From Burkholderiales bacterium (lineage in GTDB: Bacteria; Pseudomonadota; Gammaproteobacteria; Burkholderiales; Burkholderiaceae_C): a stretch of 64,000 bases of DNA. The notes under the pieces are model-generated. The model did no database searches. It was not told the origin of the DNA and saw nothing but the letters and a program-made list of their open reading frames with translations. Both the position numbers and the translations under genes were made by a program. Shown here piece after piece: positions 48,971-56,569 of the stretch. The stretch is taken from contig JACRAZ010000024.1 in assembly GCA_016213205.1 (NCBI GenBank), forward strand, positions 1 through 64,000, written 5' to 3'. Positions within the stretch are counted from its first letter, which is position 1. Each line of letters begins with the position of its first letter.

Positions 48971-49039
48971 GGGAGGGTCCGTCGTCGAGCCGTGGCGCGC
49001 GTTGCAGGGCGTCGCGCAGTGAACGGAGCATCCCAGTAA

Positions 49040-49073
49040 CAAGCAGAAACAAACAGACCCCGCGTTTCGGGGG
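49040..49073 (-). terminator. Probable intrinsic terminator after the tctC-like gene
   Basis: On the minus strand a 5-bp stem CCCCG/CGGGG (49058-49062 with 49068-49072) with a 5-nt loop is followed by TCTGTTTGTTTCTG. It lies 137 bp after the binding-protein stop and before the subtilase start, so it could close the long upstream operon. The short stem keeps confidence modest. Confidence 0.45.
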
Positions 49074-49209
49074 TGTGATGTCCTGCACGTGAAAAGTTGG
49101 CGCCGCGGGCCGGGTCGTCCGCCACTCGGCATTCAGGTGACCGACTTGAGCGCTGTTTGCGTGACGGATTGCACGCGCCGCGGCGCGTGTCGCCCGCGCG
49201 CGAAGGGCC

Positions 49210-50205
49210 CTATTCGGGCTTGAACTGAATCGCCTTCAGCAGCGCGCCCATGCGTTCGAAGTCGGCGCGCAGCGCCTGCGTCAGCGCCTGCGGGCTGCGC
49301 GGTGGCGCGGCGTCGAAGCCGATCTCCTGCAGCCGCGCCAGCGCGGCCGGCTGTGCCAGCACTTTCAGCACCGCGTTGCGGATCTGCGCCTGCACGGCCG
49401 GCGGCACGTCGGGCTTGGCCCACAGGCCGATCCAGGCCACCGCCTCGAGCCGGGGGTAGCCCAGCTCGTTGAAGGTGGGCAGCTCGGGCAGCAGCGGGCT
49501 GCGCTGCGGCAGGCTCACCGCGAAGGCCTTGATCCTGCCCGCCTTCAGCAGCGGCAGCGCGCTGGGCATGCCGTCGAACATCAGCGGCACATGGCCGCCC
49601 ATCACGTCCTGCAGCGCCGGGGTGGACCCCTTGTAGCCCACGTGCACCAGCTCGATGCCGGCGGCCTGGTTCAGTTGCAGCCCCAGCACATGCGACAGCG
49701 TGCCGGCGCTGTAGGACGCCACATTCACCTGGCCCGGCCGCGCCTTCACGTAGGCCACCAGCTCGGGCAGCGTCTTCGCCGGCACGCCGGGGTGGCCCAC
49801 CAGCACCAGGCCGGCGCGCGCCAGCTCGGCCAGCGGCGTGACCTCGCTGGCCATGTCGACCTTGGTCTTCAGGATGTGCGGGATCTCGCTGACCAGCGAG
49901 TTCACCGCCACCAGCAGCGTGTGGCCGTCACGCGGGGCCTGCGACAGCTCGGTCACCGCGATCACCCCGCCCGCGCCGGGCTTGGGCTCGGTGAGCACGG
50001 GCTGGCCGATCTCCTTCGCGAGCGCGTCGCCCACCAGCCGGGCCAGCAGGTCGGCCGAGCCGCCGGGCGCACCGGCGACCACCAGCCGCACCGGCTTCTG
50101 CGGCCAGGCCTGGGCCTGGGCTTGGGCCATCGGCGCGGCCAGGCCGGCCAGCAGCATCAGGCTCAGGATGCCGGCGCTGCGCGCCGCGCTTCGAAGCAGG
50201 TTCAT
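49210..50205 (-). CDS. Tripartite tricarboxylate transporter (Bug/TctC) solute-binding protein
   Basis: The 331-residue periplasmic binding protein starts at ATG 50205. A signal peptide ends near AQAQAQA. Family motifs are WPQKPVRLVVAGAPGGSADLLAR, EPKPGAGGVIA, VGYKGSTPALQDVMGGHVPLMF and GLWAKPDVP. No membrane TctA or TctB gene is nearby, as is common for the many orphan Bug proteins of Burkholderiales. The ligand is a carboxylate or similar by family, not identified here. It follows the YeiH gene by 41 bp. Confidence 0.93.
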   Translation of the reverse strand: MNLLRSAARSAGILSLMLLAGLAAPMAQAQAQAWPQKPVRLVVAGAPGGSADLLARLVGDALAKEIGQPVLTEPKPGAGGVIAVTELSQAPRDGHTLLVAVNSLVSEIPHILKTKVDMASEVTPLAELARAGLVLVGHPGVPAKTLPELVAYVKARPGQVNVASYSAGTLSHVLGLQLNQAAGIELVHVGYKGSTPALQDVMGGHVPLMFDGMPSALPLLKAGRIKAFAVSLPQRSPLLPELPTFNELGYPRLEAVAWIGLWAKPDVPPAVQAQIRNAVLKVLAQPAALARLQEIGFDAAPPRSPQALTQALRADFERMGALLKAIQFKPE

Positions 50206-50246
50206 GACGCAGTCCGGTCTCGGGGCTGGAAGAGGCCCGGCGATTC

Positions 50247-51284
50247 TCAGGCCGCCCAGCGCACCAGCGCCAGCACCAGCAGGGCCAGGAACAGGGTCTC
50301 GCCGCACATCAGCAACACCGGCTTCAGGCCCACGCTGGCCAGCTCCTTGAGCTGGGTCTTCATGCCGATGGCGGCAATCGCCATCACCAGGCACCAGCGC
50401 GAGGCGTCATTGCCCAGCGCCACCAGCGGCCGCGGCAGCCAGCCGGTGCTGTGCACGGCCACCAGCAGCGCAAAGCCCAGCGCGAACCAGGGCAGCAGCG
50501 GCGGCCTCGGGCCGGCCGGCGCGCCCCCGGCCCCGGCCCCGCCCCCGGCCCCGACCGCGCGGCGCGTCAGCATCACCGCGAACACGATCACCGGCAGCAG
50601 CATCGCCACCCGCATCAGCTTGACGAAGGTGGCCACGTCGCCCGCCTCGTGCGACAGGCTGTAGCCGGCCCCCACCACCTGCGCCACATCGTGGATGGTG
50701 CCGCCGATGAACAGGCCCGCGCCCCGCGCATCCAGCCCCAGCGCACGCGCGACCATCGGGTAGACGATCATCGCCAGCGTGGACAGCGCCGACACGCCCA
50801 CCACGGTGAACAGCGTCGCGCGCTCCTTCTGCGGGTGCGCCGGCAGCGCCGCCGCCAGCGCCAGCGCGGCCGAGGCACCGCAGATCGCCGTGGCGCCGCC
50901 GCTCAACAGGCCGAACAGCGTGTTGAAGCCCAGGGCGCGCGCCGCGAGCATCGAAACGCCGATGGTCAGCACCACCGACAGCACGACGATGAGCACAGGG
51001 TGCCAGCCCAGCTCGGCGATCTGGCCCAGCGTGATGCGCAGCCCCAGCAGCGCCACGCCGATGCGCAGCAGCTGGCGCGCACTGAACTCGATGCCGGCCG
51101 CACACGGCCCTTCGGTGGACAGGAAGTTCATCGCCAGGCCCAGCAGCAAGGCGAACAGCATCACCGGCGCGCCGTAGTGCTGCGACAGGAAGGTGGCCGC
51201 CGCGGCCACCACGGCCGAGGCCAGCACGCCCGGGAACAGGGCACGGCCGCGGGCGGGCCAGGTGGCGAGGGCGCGCGTGGTCAT
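50247..51284 (-). CDS. YeiH-family putative sulfate/anion exporter
   Basis: The 345-residue membrane protein has about ten helices. Family motifs include LLGLAMNFL, LLRIGVALLGLRITLGQI, GLLSGGATAICGASAALA and IGGTIHDVAQVVGAGYS. Members are called putative sulfate exporters; in a cluster with a TauD-like dioxygenase, sulfite or sulfate export is conceivable but unproven. Four 14-bp iterons lie just upstream of its start codon. Confidence 0.88.
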   Translation of the reverse strand: MTTRALATWPARGRALFPGVLASAVVAAAATFLSQHYGAPVMLFALLLGLAMNFLSTEGPCAAGIEFSARQLLRIGVALLGLRITLGQIAELGWHPVLIVVLSVVLTIGVSMLAARALGFNTLFGLLSGGATAICGASAALALAAALPAHPQKERATLFTVVGVSALSTLAMIVYPMVARALGLDARGAGLFIGGTIHDVAQVVGAGYSLSHEAGDVATFVKLMRVAMLLPVIVFAVMLTRRAVGAGGGAGAGGAPAGPRPPLLPWFALGFALLVAVHSTGWLPRPLVALGNDASRWCLVMAIAAIGMKTQLKELASVGLKPVLLMCGETLFLALLVLALVRWAA

Positions 51285-51291
51285 CGGAGTG

Positions 51292-51347
51292 TGGTCAACG
51301 GTGCGTGCATGGCGGTGCGTGCTTGACGGTGCCTGCTTGACGGTGCC
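51292..51347. repeat. Four tandem 14-bp iterons upstream of the YeiH gene
   Basis: Units at 51292, 51306, 51320 and 51334 read TGGTCAACGGTGCG, TGCATGGCGGTGCG, TGCTTGACGGTGCC and TGCTTGACGGTGCC. They lie between the MFS stop and the YeiH start and end 8 bp from the start codon on the minus strand. They could be protein-binding iterons or slippage products. Confidence 0.8.
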
Positions 51348-51364
51348 TGCTGATGGCGACGGGT

Positions 51365-52672
51365 TCACGGCGTGGCCAGCGGCGCGGGCCGGCCCAGCAC
51401 GCCGGCCTTGTCGGCCTCGTAGCTGCCGGCCGCCAGCACGAACGCGGCGGCGGCCAGCAGCGAGCACAGCGGCATGGCCGTCAAGGCCGGCACCAGGCCC
51501 CAGGCATCGGACAGCACGCCCGCCAGGAAGGGCCCGGCCGCCAGGCCGAACAGGTTCTGGAACAGTGCGAGCACCGACGACCCGGTGGCCCGCACGCCGG
51601 GGTGCACCACCTCGATGACGATGGCCGACACCGGGCCCACGGTGCAGGTGGCGAGGAAGCCGCCCAGCGCAATGGCCGCGAACTGCCACGCCGGCGGCGC
51701 CCACGCAAAGGCGAACACCAGCACCGCCATCGAGCCGACGCACAGCCAGGCCATCGTCGCGAGCCGGCGGCGCGGCGCGCCGCGGCCGGCCCGGTCCACC
51801 AGTGCGCCGCACAGCACCGCGCCGGCGGCGCCGCACAGCACCACCAGCGCGGCCTTCACGCCGGCCTGCGCCGGCGCGACGCCGTGCACGCGGTTCAGGA
51901 AGCTCGGCAGCCAGGACCACAGCGCCGACACCACGATGAGTTGCGCCGCCCCGCCGATGCACACCCACAGCATGGTGCGCGTGTGCGCCAGCACCCGCAC
52001 GATGTGCAGCACCGCGCGGCCCAGCGATTGGCGCCGCGCCTGCATGTCGGGCGCCAGCGCCACGGTGGGGTAGTCGCGCACCTTCAGGTACAGCAGCACC
52101 AGCAGCAGCCCGGGCACGCCCACCACGCCGAAGGCCGCCTGCCAGCCCCAGCGCGCGGCGATCAGGCCGCCCAGCATCACCCCCAGCACCGAGCCCACCG
52201 AGGCCGAGGCGAAGAAGGCCGCCAGCACCGCGCCGCGCATGCGCGCCGGGAAGTGGCTCGCGATCAACGCCGCCCCCACCGCGCCGTAGCCGGCCTCGCC
52301 CAGGCCCACGGTGGCGCGCGCGGCCATCAGCACGCCGTAGCTGCGCACCCACATGCACGAAATGGTGGCCAGGCTCCACAGACCGGCCATCGCGACGATG
52401 CTCTTGACGCGGCTCACCCGGTCGGCGAACAGGGCCACCGGCAGCGCGCCCAGCGCCACCGTGACCGACACCACCGACACCAGCGCGCCGAGCTGCTTGT
52501 CCGACAGGCCCCAGTCGGCCTTCAGGTACGGGAACAGCGAGACGATGACCTGGCGGTCGACGTAGTCGAAGATCATCAGCGCCAGCGTCATCACCAGCGC
52601 GAACCAGGCCGGCCCGGGGCCGTACAGGTAGTCGTCCGGCGGCGGCGCCTGGTCGAGGGCGTTCAGGTCCAT
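51365..52672 (-). CDS. MFS transporter (spinster-like)
   Basis: The 435-residue membrane protein has 12 predicted helices. It starts YGPGPAWFALVMTLALMIFD, with YVDRQVIVSLFPYLKADWGL and the loop motif GALPVALFADRVSRVKSIV. The YVDR/W-x-LSDKQLG pattern is typical of spinster-type or aromatic/organic acid MFS carriers in Burkholderiales. Within this catabolic run it is a plausible substrate importer. It lies 10 bp after the quinone oxidoreductase gene. Confidence 0.9.
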   Translation of the reverse strand: MDLNALDQAPPPDDYLYGPGPAWFALVMTLALMIFDYVDRQVIVSLFPYLKADWGLSDKQLGALVSVVSVTVALGALPVALFADRVSRVKSIVAMAGLWSLATISCMWVRSYGVLMAARATVGLGEAGYGAVGAALIASHFPARMRGAVLAAFFASASVGSVLGVMLGGLIAARWGWQAAFGVVGVPGLLLVLLYLKVRDYPTVALAPDMQARRQSLGRAVLHIVRVLAHTRTMLWVCIGGAAQLIVVSALWSWLPSFLNRVHGVAPAQAGVKAALVVLCGAAGAVLCGALVDRAGRGAPRRRLATMAWLCVGSMAVLVFAFAWAPPAWQFAAIALGGFLATCTVGPVSAIVIEVVHPGVRATGSSVLALFQNLFGLAAGPFLAGVLSDAWGLVPALTAMPLCSLLAAAAFVLAAGSYEADKAGVLGRPAPLATP

Positions 52673-52682
52673 CGCGGCCGCC

Positions 52683-53675
52683 CTAGACAGTGAGCACCGT
52701 GGCGCCGGTGGTCTGGCGCGATTCGAGCGCGCGGTGCGCCGCGGCCGCTTCTTCCAGCCGGAACACCTGCTGCGGCTCGCCGCGGATGCGCCCGGCCAGC
52801 ACGTGCGCGAACAGCTCGTCGGCCATTTCCAGCATCTTGGCGCGGGGGGTCGCGTAGTGCAGCATCGCCGGCCGCGTGAGCCAGAGCGAGCCCTTCACCG
52901 CGAGCAGCGTGGTATCCACCAGCACCGGGCCCGAGGTGGTGCCGTTGCTCACCAGCACGCCGCGCGGCTGCAGGCTGTCCAGGCTGGCCATCAGCGTGTC
53001 CTGGCCCACCGAGTCGAACACCACCGGCACGCCGCGGCCGCCGGTGAGCTCACGCACGCGCTTCGGGATCTCGCGCGCCAGCTCCCCGGGGCCCATGCCC
53101 GCGGTGACGATGACATGCGTGCAGCCATGCGCGCGCGCCGCCTCGGCCTTGGCCTCGGTGCTGACGGTGCCGATCATCGTGACGCCGATGGCCCGCGCCC
53201 ACTGGCAGGCCACCAGGCCCACGCCGCCGGCGGCCGCGTGGTACAGGATGGTCTCGCCGCCCTGCAGCGGGAACACCTGGCGGAACAGGTATTGCGCGGT
53301 GAGGCCCTTCATCATCAGCGTGGCGGCGCTGCGGTCGCTGATGCCGTCGGGCAGCGGGATCAGCACCTCGGCCGGCATCACGCGCAGGTCGCTGTACGCG
53401 CCCTGCGGGCCGAGCAGGTAGCCCACGCGGTCGCCGGGCTTGACGACATCGACGCCTTCGCCCACCGCTTCCACCACGCCCACCGCGTCGCTGCCCAGGC
53501 CGGCGGGCAGCGGATGCGGGTAGCGGCCGGTGCGGAAGTAGATGTCGATGAAGTTCACCGCCACATGCGTGTGGCGCACGCGCGCCTGGCCCGGACCGGG
53601 TTCACCGACCTCCACGTGCTCGAGTGTCAGCACCTCGGGACCGCCGGTGTGATGGAAGCGGATGGCACGGGCCAT
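52683..53675 (-). CDS. NADPH:quinone oxidoreductase (zeta-crystallin-like MDR)
   Basis: The 330-residue medium-chain dehydrogenase/reductase has RFHHTGGPEVLTLEHVEV, VNFIDIYFRTGRYP, the nucleotide-binding ILYHAAAGGVGLVACQWARA and VFDSVGQDTL. It lacks the zinc-binding cysteines of alcohol dehydrogenases, which fits the QOR group. It would reduce quinones or enones with NADPH. It is placed 12 bp after the small hydrolase gene in the same run. Confidence 0.93.
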   Translation of the reverse strand: MARAIRFHHTGGPEVLTLEHVEVGEPGPGQARVRHTHVAVNFIDIYFRTGRYPHPLPAGLGSDAVGVVEAVGEGVDVVKPGDRVGYLLGPQGAYSDLRVMPAEVLIPLPDGISDRSAATLMMKGLTAQYLFRQVFPLQGGETILYHAAAGGVGLVACQWARAIGVTMIGTVSTEAKAEAARAHGCTHVIVTAGMGPGELAREIPKRVRELTGGRGVPVVFDSVGQDTLMASLDSLQPRGVLVSNGTTSGPVLVDTTLLAVKGSLWLTRPAMLHYATPRAKMLEMADELFAHVLAGRIRGEPQQVFRLEEAAAAHRALESRQTTGATVLTV

Positions 53676-53687
53676 GGGGTTGTTCTC

Positions 53688-54284
53688 CTAGTAGTAGGTG
53701 GCGCCGCGCGCTGGCACGGCAGGCCCGCGCGCGAGTTCATCGATCAGCACTTCGGCCTCGGCCCAAGGCCCGTGGCCCGAAGCCGGGTTCAGGTGGCCCA
53801 CGGCGCCCAGGTCCAGCAGTGCGCTGCCCCAGTCGGCGGCCAGGTCGGCCACGCGCTCGTAGCGGGCCAGGGGGTCGTTGCGGCTGGCGCACACCAGGCT
53901 GCGAAACGGCAGCCGTACGCGCGGCAACGGCAGCCAGCCGCCGGCCCGTAGCGCGGCGATGGTGGGGTAGCCCTCGGGCATGGGCGCCTCGAAATCCGGC
54001 GGCACCGCCAGCAGCGCGGAATGCACCGCACGCCCCGTGCGCTGCGCCCAGTGCGCCACCATCAGGCAGCCGGCGCTGTGCGCCACGATCTGCAGCGGGC
54101 CCGCGATGGCCTGCGCGGCATGCTCGATCGCGGCCACGCGGGCCGCACAGTCCAGGTCCTCGCGGCCCATCGGCGGCACCGCCCGCACCGCGCGGCCGCT
54201 GTCCTGCAGCCGGGCGTGCAGCAGCGTCTGCCAGTGCTGCGCCACCGCGTCGCGCAGGCCGGGCACGATCAGCACGGTGAGCAT
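53688..54284 (-). CDS. RBBP9/YdeN-like alpha/beta hydrolase
   Basis: The 198-residue protein starts at ATG 54284 and matches the small RBBP9/YdeN hydrolases: VLIVPGLRDAVAQHWQT, nucleophile Ser70 in IVAHSAGCLMV, Asp137 in CASRNDPLARYER and His164 in VGHLNPASGHGPW. Substrates of the family are uncertain. It lies 8 bp after the BKACE gene and is probably co-transcribed. Confidence 0.88.
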   Translation of the reverse strand: MLTVLIVPGLRDAVAQHWQTLLHARLQDSGRAVRAVPPMGREDLDCAARVAAIEHAAQAIAGPLQIVAHSAGCLMVAHWAQRTGRAVHSALLAVPPDFEAPMPEGYPTIAALRAGGWLPLPRVRLPFRSLVCASRNDPLARYERVADLAADWGSALLDLGAVGHLNPASGHGPWAEAEVLIDELARGPAVPARGATYY

Positions 54285-54292
54285 GCGGCGCC

Positions 54293-55348
54293 TCAGGCGT
54301 GCTGCAGGAAGCCGCGCTGGCCGTGGCGGCGGTTCGGCGCGAAGCCGTTCTTCGCCAGCGTCTCGTCGGCGCTCTTGTAGAACTCGCCGATGCGGTAGAT
54401 TCGGCGGGCCTCGTTCGCATCCGCCACCTCGCGGCCGAACTCGCGGCTGATGCGCACGAGCTGCTCGATCTGCTTGACGGTGCCCATCTTCTGCCGGCGG
54501 TCCTGCGTCCAGATGTTGTCCTCGATGCCGCAGCGCACGTGCAGGCCCATCGCGATGGCCATCATGTTCAGCGGCAGCACGTTGAGCATGCTGGTCTCGA
54601 GCGTGAGCACCGCGCCATCGGGCACCGCGCGCACGAAGTTGGCCAGGTTGTAGAGGTTGGGCGCATCGAAGCCGCCGCCGATGGCCACCCAGGTCAGGAT
54701 CAGCGGCACGTTGCAGACGCCGCGGCGCATCATGCGTTCCACGGTTTCGAGCTGCGGGATGTTGGCGAGCTGGAAGTGGGTCTGGATGCCGGCGGCCGAG
54801 AGGCGGCGGATGTGCTCTTCCACCCACTCGGGGCCGGCGGGAATGGTCATCTCGCGGTAGGCGCGGTACATCGCCGGCTCGGCCAGCGAGGTGCCGGCGA
54901 TGTCGGCCTCGGTCATCTGCTCGACCACGTTCATCTGGTTCGAGTTGATCGCGATGGTCACCTGGTCGGGCGTGGGCTGCAGCTCGGCCAGCATGTGGCG
55001 CGTGTCGTCGCTGAGCCACTTGGCGGTGTCGCCATCGCCTTCGGGCGCGAAGCTGATCGAGCCGCCCACCTGGATGATGAGCTCGGGCACCCGGGCGCGG
55101 ATGCCCGCGATCAGCTCGTTGAACTTGGACAGGCGCTTGCTGCCCTTGCCGTCGAGCTCGCGCACGTGCAGGTGCAGCACGGTGGCGCCGGCGTTGTGGC
55201 AGTCCACCGCCTTCTGGATCTGCTCGTCCATCGTGACCGGAATGTCTTCCGGAAAGTCCGCCGGCATCCATTCGGGGCCGTAGGGGGCGCAGGTGATGAC
55301 GAGCTTGTCCTGGTTCTCGGGAAACAGCGAACCGTCGGTGAAGTTCAT
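54293..55348 (-). CDS. BKACE family (3-keto-5-aminohexanoate cleavage enzyme-like)
   Basis: The 351-residue protein starts at ATG 55348 after AAGGA. BKACE enzymes condense a beta-keto acid with acetyl-CoA to give acetoacetate and a new acyl-CoA. The zinc ligands are in ATVLHLHVREL; SISFAPEGDGDTAKW and GLHVRCGIEDNIW, with the metal-site Glu, are present. The starting TCAPYGPEWMPADFP is typical of a subfamily often acting on carnitine-derived or similar keto acids, but the exact substrate is open. It follows a structured 155-bp spacer after the TauD-like gene. Confidence 0.9.
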   Translation of the reverse strand: MNFTDGSLFPENQDKLVITCAPYGPEWMPADFPEDIPVTMDEQIQKAVDCHNAGATVLHLHVRELDGKGSKRLSKFNELIAGIRARVPELIIQVGGSISFAPEGDGDTAKWLSDDTRHMLAELQPTPDQVTIAINSNQMNVVEQMTEADIAGTSLAEPAMYRAYREMTIPAGPEWVEEHIRRLSAAGIQTHFQLANIPQLETVERMMRRGVCNVPLILTWVAIGGGFDAPNLYNLANFVRAVPDGAVLTLETSMLNVLPLNMMAIAMGLHVRCGIEDNIWTQDRRQKMGTVKQIEQLVRISREFGREVADANEARRIYRIGEFYKSADETLAKNGFAPNRRHGQRGFLQHA

Positions 55349-55381
55349 GGTGGGAGTCCTTGTTGCGGTGATCGGAGCAGG

Positions 55382-55469
55382 TGTCCCGGGGGGACAGGTC
55401 GCCACAGGCGACCAGGGGCGATGGGGACCGAAGGGCGAAACCGGAGCCGGGTCTCCCGGGCCGGTTTCG
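55382..55469. promoter_or_regulatory. Cluster of three inverted repeats between TauD-like and BKACE genes
   Basis: TGTCCC-GGG-GGGACA (55382-55396) abuts GGTCGCC-ACA-GGCGACC (55397-55413). A longer hairpin, CGAAACCGG at 55436-55444 with CCGGTTTCG at 55461-55469 and an inner CCGGG/CCCGG stem, follows. No T-tract is present. They may be operators for an internal promoter of the BKACE operon, or RNA stem-loops that adjust expression of the downstream genes. Confidence 0.55.
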
Positions 55470-55503
55470 TGACCCCTCGGGGGTGGCCGCCAGGCGGCCG
55501 GGG

Positions 55504-56430
55504 TCAATACGGCCTGTCGCCGACGATCCCGGCGCGTTCCATCTTTCGGTGGCAGGGCGGGTAGTCCATCACCGCGTAGTGCTGGGTCGAGCGGTTGTCC
55601 CACATGGCCATGCTGTTGGGCTGCCAGCGCCAGCGCACCTGGTACTCGGGAATGAAGGCCTGGCTGATCAGATAGCGCAGCAGCTCGGAGCCGCCGTGCG
55701 TGTAGTCCTGGCCCACGCGCACGTTGTCGGCGGTGTGGAAATTGCTGAAGTGCGTGGTGAAGGCGTTGACGAAGAGGATCTTCTCGCCCGTCTCGGGGTG
55801 GGTGCGCACCACCGGGTGCTCGGCATCGGGGAACTGCGCCTTCAGCGCCAGGCGCTTGTCGATCGGCATCGCGGCGCCGAAGCTGGCCTCGATGCTGTGG
55901 CGCGCGCGCAGCCCGGCGATCTGCGCCTTCACGTGATCGGGCAGGCGCTCGTAGGCCAGCACCATGTTGGCCCACATCGTGTCGCCGCCCACCGGCGGGC
56001 ATTCCACGCAGCGCAGCACGCAGCCGAAGGGCGGCTTCTCGCGCCAGGTGGCGTCGGTGTGCCAGGCGTTCTCGTAGCGGTCGTTGGGCGTGTCCGGACG
56101 CTTGTAGATGCGCACCAGGCCCGGATGCTCGGGGTCGCTGCCGGCCACCGGGTGGTCTTCCAGCTCGCCGAAGTGGCGTGCGAAGGCCACGTGCTCGGCG
56201 CGCGTGATGTCCTGGTCGCGCAAGAACAGCACGCGGTGCTTCAGCAGCAGCGCGCGGATCTCGGCCATCAGCCCCGCATCCCGCGCGGCCGCGCCCAGAT
56301 GGATGTTGGACAGCTCGGCGCCGATGGCGCAGGTGAGCGGCTCGACGCGGGGGCTGCGGGTGAGCGCACTCGCGGCGACGACCGACGGGGCGGCCGGGGG
56401 GGCGGCCGGCGTGGTGGGCAGGGCATGCAT
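55504..56430 (-). CDS. TauD/TfdA-family alpha-ketoglutarate dioxygenase
   Basis: The 308-residue Fe(II)/2-oxoglutarate enzyme starts at ATG 56430 after GGAGA. The iron facial triad is His124-x-Asp126 (ENAWHTDATW) and His284 (NRSTQHYAV), and Arg295 (CHRKMERAG) binds oxoglutarate. The first ~25 residues are Ala/Pro-rich. Family members hydroxylate sulfonates, herbicides, betaines and other substrates; with the BKACE gene next, an amino- or sulfonate-substituted acid is a fair guess only. Confidence 0.92.
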   Translation of the reverse strand: MHALPTTPAAPPAAPSVVAASALTRSPRVEPLTCAIGAELSNIHLGAAARDAGLMAEIRALLLKHRVLFLRDQDITRAEHVAFARHFGELEDHPVAGSDPEHPGLVRIYKRPDTPNDRYENAWHTDATWREKPPFGCVLRCVECPPVGGDTMWANMVLAYERLPDHVKAQIAGLRARHSIEASFGAAMPIDKRLALKAQFPDAEHPVVRTHPETGEKILFVNAFTTHFSNFHTADNVRVGQDYTHGGSELLRYLISQAFIPEYQVRWRWQPNSMAMWDNRSTQHYAVMDYPPCHRKMERAGIVGDRPY

Positions 56431-56569
56431 GGCGGCTTGTCTCCGGCAAGGTTCTGAAGCCGAAGGGTAGGAAGCCGGCGCCCGGCGCACCCCCCCATCG
56501 CAGAGGGGGGAGCTGCCGGCCCTCAGGGCCGCCGGTGCCGCGGGCGGGCGCTCAGCGCTTGAGAGGCTT

